Assembly: GCA_027001895.1 (NCBI GenBank)
Contig: JALTLP010000379.1
Coordinates: 1 to 9,243, forward strand
From: Chromatiales bacterium
Lineage (GTDB): Bacteria > Pseudomonadota > Gammaproteobacteria > UBA6429 > Thiohalophilaceae
Length of the DNA stretch: 9,243 bases
Reading direction: 5' to 3'
Shown here: in pieces, positions 1 to 7,145 of the stretch
How the letters are laid out: each line of letters begins with the position of its first letter
Position numbering within the stretch: position 1 is the first letter of the stretch
Translations under genes and position numbers: made by a program
The notes under the pieces: model-generated
Told to the model about the DNA's origin: nothing
Seen by the model: the letters and a program-made list of their open reading frames with translations, nothing else
The model's database searches: none

Positions 1-2
1 TG

Positions 3-647
3 CCAAAGAAATTTAAAAAAATTCTGGCAAACAGAAAGCTGAGTAAAGGCAAGATAAATTGCATAACCTGTCATGATGTAGTGAAGCAATGTTATATATC
101 CGGTTTTACCGAAAAAGGAGATAACCACGAGTTTTTCCGGGGCGGGCCTTATACAACGCGAACGGCACTATGTTTTAATTGCCATAACAGGGAAAAGTAC
201 AAACGGTTTAATCCGCATAAACAGGTTTCAGGTACGGGTAAAGTTTATAAAAAAAGTTGTTTAATTTGTCATAGAGATAGCAAGTATTTATTTAAAAAAG
301 CATCACTAGATAAGTATGAATTTAATGTAGGTAAAGACTGGAAAAAAATGTGTACAGGCTGTCATCCGTGGAAACCACACCCAGGCGGAGAACTTGCTTT
401 TGGTAAAAAAGTGCCAAACCACCTGGTTAAACCTTCAGACTATATTTTAAAAACAATGACAGTAATGTCAAAAAAGAAGAATGTTTATTTACCGCTGGAG
501 CCGCATACCGGTAAATTGTATTGTGGTACCTGTCATAATGCTCATTCAGCCGGTGTTATGAGAACAGCAGCAAAGAAGAAGGGATCAAACCGCAAATTCA
601 GATTGCGTGCGAAAAAGATGTGTGACTATTGCCATGACTTATATTAA
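3..647 (+). CDS. Multihaem c-type cytochrome, 5'-truncated by the window edge (at least 6 haems)
   Basis: The frame is open from the first complete codon at position 3, so the true start lies upstream of the window. A GTG at 81 could be taken as a start but is not: a CITCH haem site at 60-74 in the same frame lies before it. The visible 214 residues carry six CXXCH motifs: CITCH, CFNCH, CLICH, CTGCH, CGTCH and CDYCH. The last two form a doubled-CXXCH pair (CGTCHNAH, then MCDYCH) at the extreme C-terminus, as in the 18-haem protein of this operon. Scattered non-motif histidines could serve as distal ligands. It should be an exported electron carrier, though the signal peptide is outside the window. 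Its stop overlaps the preferred start of the next cytochrome by 14 nt, which suggests translational coupling. The specific family and partner are not recognised. Confidence 0.9.
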   Translation, partial: PKKFKKILANRKLSKGKINCITCHDVVKQCYISGFTEKGDNHEFFRGGPYTTRTALCFNCHNREKYKRFNPHKQVSGTGKVYKKSCLICHRDSKYLFKKASLDKYEFNVGKDWKKMCTGCHPWKPHPGGELAFGKKVPNHLVKPSDYILKTMTVMSKKKNVYLPLEPHTGKLYCGTCHNAHSAGVMRTAAKKKGSNRKFRLRAKKMCDYCHDLY

Positions 648-1671
648 TTTACAGCGTTTCACATTTGCATGCATAATTTTAATGGTAATGTCCGTTTCCA
701 GTGCGGACGAGCTTAACTGTGTTTTATGTCACAAGTATAAGGGACTGAGCAGGATAGATGATAAAGGCGATTTCAGACTCTATTATATAAATGAACAGTT
801 GTTTGAAAGCAGTCCTCATAGTAAAAATAGCTGCCTGGATTGTCACGAGGGGATAAAGGAAGTTCCGCATAAAAATGTTAAGGAAGTAGATTGCAGCACT
901 GAATGTCATATGACGGAACCGTCAAGTGATACAAAATTTTCTCATGACAGTGTCAAGGATGCACTTGCTCGTAGTGTCCATAGCAAATACGATGAGAACG
1001 GAAATCTTAAAGATTATCCTGAAGATTACCCGACATGTAAAGATTGCCATGAACAACCGGTTTACAGACCGCTAAACAAGGATGTAAGTAGTAAAGAGCG
1101 AGATATTGCGCGTTGTAAAACCTGTCATAGCAGCGGTGATTTTGCAAAAGACATGTATAAGCATATGTCGACACGCTTGCATAAATTCAGATCGCCTAAA
1201 GAAAATATAAATGTATGTGCGAAATGTCATGCTGATAAAGAATTTAACAGGCGGCACAAACTCGATGATGTTGTTGCTTCCTATAACGAAACATTTCATG
1301 GAAAGTTAATACAATTAGGTTCCGAAAAAGCACCGGATTGTATTGATTGCCATGTGGTACGTGGAGAAAATGCTCATCTTATAGAAGCACAGGATGTTGA
1401 AACGTCTGCTGTTTATAAAAATAACAAGGCCAGAACCTGCCGGGGTTCAGGTTGTCATGAAAAAGCGACGGATAACATTGCCGGTTTTCAGACGCATGTC
1501 ACCTATGAAGCAGAAAAATACCCTTTACAGTTTTATATGTTGGCTTTTTTCAGAATTGTATTAACCGTTGTACTGTATGCCTTTTTGTTAATTGTTTTTC
1601 TTGAACTATTACGCAGGCTTTTCCCGCATGCAACGATTCCGTCTGTAATAAAAAAGCGTAAGGAGAAATGA
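634..1671 (+). CDS. Membrane-anchored octahaem-type c cytochrome with C-terminal transmembrane helix
   Basis: I prefer the ATG at 634 to the in-frame GTG at 607 because it gives a normal signal peptide (basic-polar N-terminus, hydrophobic core at about residues 9-20, SSA just before DELNC). The 345-residue product has eight haem-type motifs. Six are CXXCH (Cys29, Cys67, Cys135, Cys161, Cys195, Cys236), one is CX3CH (CSTECH, Cys87) and one is CX4CH (CRGSGCH, Cys269). A run resembling FHGK...LGSEKAPDCIDCH (residues 222-240) is of a kind I recall from multihaem cytochromes partnered with membrane b cytochromes. Residues about 300-328 form one transmembrane helix, followed by a basic tail ending KKRKEK. 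That places the haem domain in the periplasm and the tail in the cytoplasm. The next gene, a b-type cytochrome, begins one base after the stop. The inferred role is to pass electrons between that subunit's b haems and periplasmic cytochromes. Confidence 0.9.
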   Translation: MTYINLQRFTFACIILMVMSVSSADELNCVLCHKYKGLSRIDDKGDFRLYYINEQLFESSPHSKNSCLDCHEGIKEVPHKNVKEVDCSTECHMTEPSSDTKFSHDSVKDALARSVHSKYDENGNLKDYPEDYPTCKDCHEQPVYRPLNKDVSSKERDIARCKTCHSSGDFAKDMYKHMSTRLHKFRSPKENINVCAKCHADKEFNRRHKLDDVVASYNETFHGKLIQLGSEKAPDCIDCHVVRGENAHLIEAQDVETSAVYKNNKARTCRGSGCHEKATDNIAGFQTHVTYEAEKYPLQFYMLAFFRIVLTVVLYAFLLIVFLELLRRLFPHATIPSVIKKRKEK

Positions 1672-1672
1672 T

Positions 1673-2464
1673 ATGGATAAACGTCCTCATATACTCGTGC
1701 TAAATAAAAAACGCTATTTTCAGAAGTTTACTGTACATCAGCGGGTACAGTCTATTATCCAGATAGTCAGTGTTATCGTGCTGGCATTGACTGGTTTACC
1801 ACTGAGATATGCAGAATACGACTGGGCAAAAGTATTGTATGCCTTTTTTGGTGGCCCGGATGTAACGCCTAATATACACCGTGCTGCTGGTACAATTTTG
1901 GTATCTGTTTTTATATACCACACTATTTACTGGATGATTAAGTTTTATAAAAACCATATTTGCTTTCTTATCGACATGAAAACGCTTACTGTTAAAAATA
2001 TTATTAAGGAATTTTTAAGTCAGGCAATGATAATGGATAAGGATGACTTTAAATCTATTGCCGATCATTTTAAATATATTCTTTATATATCAAACAAGCC
2101 AGCACAATATGGGCGGATAATGTGGAAAGATAAATTTGAATACTATGCGCAGTATTGGGGTATTACGGTTATTGGTCTGGCAGGCCTTGCTTTATGGTGG
2201 CGTGATGAGGTGAGCCATATTCTGCCAGGAATAGTTTTTAATGCCGCCTATATTATGCATTCTTACGAAGCATTGTTGGCCGTTCTGTTTCTGTTCTTTA
2301 TACATTGGTATCATGAATACTATTCACCAGAGAAATTCCCGATTCCCACAGGATTTTTCAGTGGCTATGTTTCAGAAAGCCAGATGATACATGAACATTA
2401 TGCCCGTTACGTAAAGCTAATGACTGAAGCCGGGCTTGAGTCAGAAATAAAGCCACATCATTAA
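1673..2464 (+). CDS. Four-helix b-type cytochrome (cytochrome b561/formate-dehydrogenase gamma-like), probable quinone-interacting subunit
   Basis: This 263-residue integral membrane protein has four hydrophobic segments at about residues 25-45, 68-90, 158-176 and 187-211. Candidate b-haem ligands sit at the usual kinds of place: His22 at the start of helix 1, His69 and His83 in helix 2, and His196 and His211 at the two ends of helix 4. The stretch KFEYYAQYWGITVIGLAG (residues 154-171) matches the F-x-Y-W-x-x-x-W-G pattern common in b subunits of formate dehydrogenase, NiFe hydrogenase and b561-like proteins. Family members bind two b haems and exchange electrons with menaquinol or ubiquinol. 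ATG at 1673 is well supported by AAGGAG at 1659-1664, eight bases upstream. It lies one base after the octahaem gene, an arrangement that resembles a split version of fused multihaem-c/b proteins such as Geobacter CbcL. The quinone type and electron direction are unknown. Confidence 0.88.
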   Translation: MDKRPHILVLNKKRYFQKFTVHQRVQSIIQIVSVIVLALTGLPLRYAEYDWAKVLYAFFGGPDVTPNIHRAAGTILVSVFIYHTIYWMIKFYKNHICFLIDMKTLTVKNIIKEFLSQAMIMDKDDFKSIADHFKYILYISNKPAQYGRIMWKDKFEYYAQYWGITVIGLAGLALWWRDEVSHILPGIVFNAAYIMHSYEALLAVLFLFFIHWYHEYYSPEKFPIPTGFFSGYVSESQMIHEHYARYVKLMTEAGLESEIKPHH

Positions 2465-2467
2465 GGG
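2463..2467 (+). promoter_or_regulatory. Ribosome-binding site supporting a TTG start
   Basis: AAGGG overlaps the stop codon of the b-type cytochrome gene and ends nine bases before the TTG at 2477. The first in-frame ATG downstream encodes residue 18, in the middle of the membrane helix, and would destroy the anchor. The TTG is therefore the best available start. Confidence 0.55.
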
Positions 2468-2476
2468 TATTGCAGA

Positions 2477-3385
2477 TTGTTTAATTTTATAAAAAAAATC
2501 ATATATAAAGCATATGTTATTCTGCTTATGGTATTTGTTGTCTGGTCTGCACAGTTTATCTATCCGTTAATATATGGGTTCGATGAAGAAAACCTGTTTA
2601 ACCGTGAAGTTAATAAATTAACCGGAACTGAAACTCCCGAAGAAAGAATGAAAAAGATTAATGAAAAAATATTAAAAAGCAAAAAGCTGATTGAACTTGA
2701 AGTTGGTAATAAAATAATAAAACAGCAATATATTGACAAGCATTTTCACCATATTGGCTTTGAAATTCAGGAAGATAAAACGAATGCCTGTGTTTATTGC
2801 CATGGGCAGGTGCCACATGAATCAGACCCTGAAACACGATCTTTCCTGAATATGCATTCGTTCACTGTTGCCTGCGAATCCTGTCATGCGGTTGCAGAAA
2901 AAGGAAAAGGTAAATGGACCTTTGCCTGGTATGATATAAATTCCGGTGATATCGTATCCAGCCCTACCATGCTTGTCGAAGAAAATATTTTTAAAGGGCC
3001 ATTTGGAGATAAAAATAAAAAATACTATCCAACAGGTAATTACGGTGCGAAAATTGCCCCAGGCTATCTGGATGATGGTGATTTTGAATTATTAACCACA
3101 GCTGATGACTTGTCGGATGCTAAAGATTATATGGAGAAGCATCAACAGATGAGTAAGGTAGAAAGAAAAAAAGCTATAGCGGCAATGCACAGAACAGTAA
3201 TAGAAAAGCCGTTAGAATGCGATCAGTGTCATGGTGATTCAAAAGGCTATATTCCTTATAAAAAACTGGGTTACCCACCACGCCGGGTCAGACAGTTAAC
3301 GGACAGTGCTATTGTGGGTTTAATCAGTAAGTATGAACGTTTTTATTTCCCTAATTTTATGGAAGGTAGTGGCCGGCGACAATAA
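2477..3385 (+). CDS. Trihaem c-type cytochrome with N-terminal membrane anchor
   Basis: The 302-residue product starts at a TTG preceded by AAGGG. A basic N-terminus (FIKKIIYK) leads into one hydrophobic segment at about residues 11-33. No clear signal-peptidase site follows it, so it is probably an uncleaved signal anchor with the rest in the periplasm. Residues 50-85 are charged and probably helical. Three CXXCH motifs are present: CVYCH at Cys105, CESCH at Cys133 and CDQCH at Cys248, with histidines such as those at 89-92 as possible distal ligands. A long haem-free insert (residues 140-245) separates haems 2 and 3; its function is not recognised. It lies 12 nt after the b-type cytochrome and overlaps the NHL gene by one base. 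It probably relays electrons at the inner membrane between the b/octahaem pair and the large periplasmic cytochrome. It is not an obvious NapC/NirT protein, since only three motifs occur and their spacing differs. Confidence 0.85.
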   Translation: MFNFIKKIIYKAYVILLMVFVVWSAQFIYPLIYGFDEENLFNREVNKLTGTETPEERMKKINEKILKSKKLIELEVGNKIIKQQYIDKHFHHIGFEIQEDKTNACVYCHGQVPHESDPETRSFLNMHSFTVACESCHAVAEKGKGKWTFAWYDINSGDIVSSPTMLVEENIFKGPFGDKNKKYYPTGNYGAKIAPGYLDDGDFELLTTADDLSDAKDYMEKHQQMSKVERKKAIAAMHRTVIEKPLECDQCHGDSKGYIPYKKLGYPPRRVRQLTDSAIVGLISKYERFYFPNFMEGSGRRQ

Positions 3386-4308
3386 TGCAGTATTTATCAA
3401 AAATTAAGATTGCTCTGGGTATTTCGATTGTTATTCTTTATGCTGTCAATGTAAACGCAGCTATACCGACAAAAAAAATGACAGCGCTTTTTACTTTAAC
3501 CAGGGCTGCGGGTAAACCCTTGTCGAAACCTTCAGATATAGCTGTCAATAATGATTACATCTATGTAGTAGATGGTGATAACAATCGTATAGTTATTTTT
3601 AATAAAAATGGTGAATATGAAAAACAATTTGGTTCACTGGGAGAAGCGAAAGGGCAATTTAATTACCCGGTAGGTATTGCACTGGATTCAGACAATAATA
3701 TTTACGTTGCAGATACACGAAACCATCGGATTCAGATATTTGACGAAGACGCTGATTATAAACGCAGCATAAAAATTGCAACAGATGGTGCGCCTTCCCG
3801 CCCCGTTGATATTACTGTTTCTGGCGAAAGTAAAAACATATATGTAACAACCAAGTCCAACAAGGTGCTTGTATATAAGCAAAATGGAAAAAAAATAAAA
3901 GAGTTTGGTAAAACAGGAACTGACCGCGGTGAATTTCGGTTTCCGGGTACAATAAAAACATTGTCGCATGGACGTATTGGGGTTGTTGACATCCTGAATT
4001 TTCGTTTGCAAATATTCAGCAAGAAAGGAAAGTTTAGTTACCAGGTAGGCTCGTTTGGTGTACGTCCGGGGCAGTTTATCCGCCCCAAGGGTGTGGCGAT
4101 TGCACCGGATAACAGAATCTATATCTCGGACAGCTATATGGATCTGATACAGGTTTTTACCAATAAAGGTCGTTTCCTGTATGTGTTGGGCAGTAACGGC
4201 AAACCACATCATGTTACTGCCCCGGCAGGAATTGCAATTGATAAACAAAAAAGGCTTTATGTCAGTGAAGTCTTTGCTAATCGCATCAGTGTTTTTCAAC
4301 TGGAATAA
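3385..4308 (+). CDS. Exported six-bladed NHL-repeat beta-propeller protein
   Basis: The start ATG shares one base with the preceding stop (TAATG), and there is no strong ribosome-binding site of its own, so translation is probably coupled. The 307-residue product has a signal peptide (SKIKIALGISIVILYAV, likely cut after VNA at residue 25). It then has six NHL-type repeats at about residues 48-72, 94-119, 139-164, 186-211, 233-258 and 279-304. They are recognisable by recurring patterns such as YPVGIALDSDNNIYVADTRN followed by HRIQIF. It contains no cysteine, so it binds no covalent haem. NHL propellers usually act as protein- or ligand-binding platforms. From memory, such genes recur beside multihaem cytochromes in proposed extracellular electron-transfer clusters. 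A structural or docking role for the neighbouring cytochromes is inferred and not shown by the sequence. Confidence 0.88.
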   Translation: MQYLSKIKIALGISIVILYAVNVNAAIPTKKMTALFTLTRAAGKPLSKPSDIAVNNDYIYVVDGDNNRIVIFNKNGEYEKQFGSLGEAKGQFNYPVGIALDSDNNIYVADTRNHRIQIFDEDADYKRSIKIATDGAPSRPVDITVSGESKNIYVTTKSNKVLVYKQNGKKIKEFGKTGTDRGEFRFPGTIKTLSHGRIGVVDILNFRLQIFSKKGKFSYQVGSFGVRPGQFIRPKGVAIAPDNRIYISDSYMDLIQVFTNKGRFLYVLGSNGKPHHVTAPAGIAIDKQKRLYVSEVFANRISVFQLE

Positions 4309-4311
4309 CCG

Positions 4312-6717
4312 ATGCAAATAAAATTTAAACAATTTAAATATAGTGTTTTACTTTTTGTATTGCTGTTAAGTACAGCAAAAGTAAGTTATGCCAGTATTGT
4401 TGGAACACAGGACAGTGCAGAGTGTGCAACCTGCCATGTTATGTGGATCAGTGATTTTCAGGATAAGACGGTAGAAACGCTTATTCCTTACAGACCAAGG
4501 CCGGTAGAAAAATCCGGTAAACAAAATGGTGTGGCAAGTACGGAGCGTATGTGTTTTAGTTGCCATGATGGCTTTATTCTTGAGTCACGTTATCGTTGGC
4601 GTGAAGGCAGACATAATCACCCGGTTGGTCACAAGGTTCCCAAAAAAATAAAAATACCAAAAAAAGATGGTAAAGAAACTTTCCCTTTAAATATGGATAA
4701 AAAGGTGTACTGCGGTACCTGCCACTCTGCCCATGGTGTTGACTGGAATCAGAACCGTGCCGCTATCTTTATGCGTGCGGTAAACGAAAGTTCCAATATG
4801 TGTCGCGCCTGCCATAAAGATCATGCCACAGGTAGTAAACACGGTAACCACCCTATTCTTGACAGAATAAAGCGCCTGCCAGAAAAACTTAAAAAAGCCG
4901 GAGCCAAAATTGGCCCACAGAATAAAGTGGTTTGTGAGTCGTGCCATCGTCAACATGGTGCACCGGCGGACAAGTTACTGGTACTGGATAATAGTAAATC
5001 TTCGGGTTTATGTATCACCTGTCACACCGATAAGAAAAACATGTCCAACACCAAACACGATATGAATATCATGGCACCTGATTTAAAGAACAGCAAAAAA
5101 CAAACCCCGCAAAAAAATGGTTTATGCAGTGCCTGCCATGTATCACACAATGCAAAGGGACCCAAGCTTGCCAGTATTAAGGCGCGGCCAGGTGCCGATC
5201 CGTTAGAAGCAAATTGTGTTAACTGTCACAATAGTAATAGTGTTGCAAAAAAAGCAGCCATCGGAAAACATAGCCACCCGATTAATGTGAATGTTTCCAA
5301 ACTGGGTATAAAAGTAAAAGGTAAAACCTGGCATAGTGATTCTCCTTTTGTCGATCAAATTGGTGGTTTTACACCGCTGCCGTTATATGGAAAAGAAGGC
5401 CATAGTATTAAAGATGGCAGCCAGGTGGCCTGTGGTACCTGTCATGACCCGCATAACTGGTCGGTAAAAGATAAGCGTGAGGAAGATGAACCGATGACAG
5501 CCGAACGCTTAAGAAAATTACGTGGCAATGGTAATAACAGTTTTTTACGAATAGCTCAGGGAAAAAACAGCGCATTGTGTACCAACTGCCATATTAACAA
5601 GCTTGCTATCAAGTCAACCAAGCACAACCCGGCAAACGTAACCGGTGAAATGGCAGAAAAGATGCATCCTAAACGGAAATCTGAAAGCAGTGAGAAACTT
5701 AACGATGGTTTGTGTGGTACCTGTCATAAAGCGCATAATGGTAAAAGTGTAAATATGTGGGCGAGAGAGATTGATAAATCAAAGAGTGATGCAGCGATTG
5801 AGCGTTTATGTATTGACTGTCATAACAAGGAAAGTGTTGCAAAGAATAAATTAACGGGTACTCATAGTCACCCATTGAATGTCTCGCTTAAAAATATTAC
5901 CGGACACATCAAGCTACCTTTGTTTGATAAAGAAGGTAAACGAACCAAAGATAAAGATGGCCGGGTTGATTGTGCAACCTGTCATAATGTACATCAATGG
6001 GATCCGAAAGATATTGAAAGTACGGCTGGCGCGGTTAACGAAGTTGATGGTGATGCGACTAATAGCTTCCTTCGGATACCATCAACCGCTACTAAAGAGA
6101 TGTGTGCCGAGTGTCATAAAGAGCAACAATATGTACTTGGTACCGAACATGATCTTAACGTAAGTGCACCACAGGCAAAAAACAAGTTTGGTAAAACCGT
6201 TAAACAGTCTGGTGTTTGTGGCCAATGCCATGCTGTACATAGTGCAAGCACCAGTACAAAGCTATGGGCACGTAAACTGGGCAAGGCGAATGATCCTGTT
6301 GATCTGTATTGTCGTAGTTGTCACGAAAAAGGTGAAATAGCCGCTGACAAGGTTATCCCGGCAGAACGTGGAATTCACCCGGAAGATGTCCTGGTGTGGT
6401 CGAGTGAAATCAGGCAACGGGCGGGTCGTCACCACAAGGGTAAACAGACTGGGATTCCTGTCTTTAACCGCCAGGGTAAGCATGACAAGATTGGACGAAT
6501 AACCTGTGCCAGTTGCCATAACCCACATAAGTGGGATGGCAGAAAAAAACAGAAAGGGCCGGGTAAAAAAGTTGAAGGTAATGCAATGAACAGTTTTTTA
6601 AATATTACCAATACTGAGAATTTTGTTTGTTCAGATTGTCATGGACGGGATGGATTATTTCGCTACAAGTATTACCATTCACCGTCGTCACGAAAAAAAC
6701 ATCGTTTATATCAGTAG
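4312..6717 (+). CDS. Large exported 18-haem c-type cytochrome of the doubled-CXXCH type
   Basis: The 801-residue product has a clear signal peptide (hydrophobic core at residues 11-20, likely cut after SYA at residue 27) and 18 CXXCH motifs, the first at Cys38. They fall into nine pairs. In eight of the nine, the first member is CXXCHXXH (CGTCHSAH, CESCHRQH, CSACHVSH, CGTCHDPH and so on), the signature of doubled-CXXCH domains. Histidines in recurring contexts such as KHSHPINV, THSHPLNV and EHDLNV are likely distal ligands, giving low-potential bis-His haems. The last three tetrahaem blocks are tandem duplications. The protein is strongly basic and has no membrane segment after the signal peptide, so it is periplasmic or extracellular. 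The inferred role is a haem wire or electron store at the distal end of the operon's chain. The start lies 3 nt after the NHL stop, with GGA at 4302-4304 as a weak ribosome-binding site. Confidence 0.92.
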   Translation: MQIKFKQFKYSVLLFVLLLSTAKVSYASIVGTQDSAECATCHVMWISDFQDKTVETLIPYRPRPVEKSGKQNGVASTERMCFSCHDGFILESRYRWREGRHNHPVGHKVPKKIKIPKKDGKETFPLNMDKKVYCGTCHSAHGVDWNQNRAAIFMRAVNESSNMCRACHKDHATGSKHGNHPILDRIKRLPEKLKKAGAKIGPQNKVVCESCHRQHGAPADKLLVLDNSKSSGLCITCHTDKKNMSNTKHDMNIMAPDLKNSKKQTPQKNGLCSACHVSHNAKGPKLASIKARPGADPLEANCVNCHNSNSVAKKAAIGKHSHPINVNVSKLGIKVKGKTWHSDSPFVDQIGGFTPLPLYGKEGHSIKDGSQVACGTCHDPHNWSVKDKREEDEPMTAERLRKLRGNGNNSFLRIAQGKNSALCTNCHINKLAIKSTKHNPANVTGEMAEKMHPKRKSESSEKLNDGLCGTCHKAHNGKSVNMWAREIDKSKSDAAIERLCIDCHNKESVAKNKLTGTHSHPLNVSLKNITGHIKLPLFDKEGKRTKDKDGRVDCATCHNVHQWDPKDIESTAGAVNEVDGDATNSFLRIPSTATKEMCAECHKEQQYVLGTEHDLNVSAPQAKNKFGKTVKQSGVCGQCHAVHSASTSTKLWARKLGKANDPVDLYCRSCHEKGEIAADKVIPAERGIHPEDVLVWSSEIRQRAGRHHKGKQTGIPVFNRQGKHDKIGRITCASCHNPHKWDGRKKQKGPGKKVEGNAMNSFLNITNTENFVCSDCHGRDGLFRYKYYHSPSSRKKHRLYQ
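5011..6627 (+). repeat. Three tandem tetrahaem coding repeats inside the 18-haem cytochrome
   Basis: The units begin at equivalent haem cysteines at 5011, 5578 and 6103, and a fourth partial unit begins at 6628. Spacings are 567, 525 and 525 nt (189, 175 and 175 codons). Each unit runs in the same order: LCxxCH-type motif, KH or EH with xNV/MNI, GLC/GVC motif with CXXCHXXH, a third motif, HSHP or HPEDV, LPLxxKEG-like stretch, CXXCHxxHxW, then NSFL(R/N)I. The repeats are clear at protein level and diverged at DNA level, so the duplication is old. Hemes 2-5 look like a more diverged related block. Confidence 0.8.
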
Positions 6718-6722
6718 TCTTT

Positions 6723-7145
6723 TTATTTTTGGAAATCCAGAATAGGTTGGGTCGGATAGGCGCGCACGCATTCATCGACAGATCCCTTTACCAGGGCACG
6801 CTGAAATGTAGAATCAGCTAACAGCCATTGTTCCCTGAGTTCGTCACTTATCCCGGCCTCTTTTATCGAATCAGACAACATCTCCGAGCGAAACTCAAAT
6901 AATTCATCAGAAATCATTATATGTTTATGTGCATCTTTGGGTGACTTTCCGGCATAACATTTTGGCCCACCCATTAACTGGATCATAAAATCGGTTTGCT
7001 GATTTTCCAGATGTTCCTGTGGTTTGTCGGTAAAAAATTTGCTTAGCCAGGGATCGGCATAAGCCTTGTCGTAGAATATTTTGTGGACTTTTACAAAAGT
7101 CTCTTTACCGCCAAGGCGCTCATAAAGTGTTTTGTCGATTGCCAT
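6723..7145 (-). CDS. Group I-like truncated haemoglobin
   Basis: This 140-residue protein opens with LYERLGGKETF, the usual start of truncated globins. Compared from memory with Mycobacterium tuberculosis trHbN, Tyr25 is the distal B10 tyrosine (in KIFYDKAYAD), Phe38 (or 37) the CD1 phenylalanine, Gln50 the E11 glutamine and His73 the proximal F8 histidine (in KDAHKHIMIS). A GGPKCYAG run (59-66) matches the conserved GGPxxYxG turn. B10 Tyr with E11 Gln is typical of globins that bind O2 tightly and can detoxify NO or sense O2, but the role here is not shown. It is cytoplasmic, with no signal peptide. Its stop lies 5 nt from the convergent stop of the 18-haem cytochrome, and the oxidase terminator separates it from the gene upstream, so it is probably its own transcription unit. 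I see no confident promoter. A weak AGG about nine bases before ATG is the only ribosome-binding candidate. Confidence 0.9.
   Translation of the reverse strand: MAIDKTLYERLGGKETFVKVHKIFYDKAYADPWLSKFFTDKPQEHLENQQTDFMIQLMGGPKCYAGKSPKDAHKHIMISDELFEFRSEMLSDSIKEAGISDELREQWLLADSTFQRALVKGSVDECVRAYPTQPILDFQK

Noticed and set aside
607..633. GTG at 607 as the start of the octahaem gene
   Set aside because: It adds nine residues (MRKRCVTIA) before a signal peptide that is complete from the ATG at 634. Not excluded, but less likely.
81..647. GTG at 81 as the start of the first cytochrome gene
   Set aside because: The frame is open back to the window edge and contains a CITCH haem site at 60-74, so the gene begins upstream and is partial here.
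3688..4332. Long open frame on the minus strand opposite the NHL gene (214 codons)
   Set aside because: Its composition is unlike a real protein, it has no ribosome-binding site, and it lies wholly opposite a well-supported gene. The same holds for the other minus-strand frames inside the cytochrome genes.
5011..6627. CRISPR-like or mobile-element repeat
   Set aside because: The repetition is at protein level within one reading frame (tetrahaem modules), with diverged DNA and no spacers or terminal repeats.
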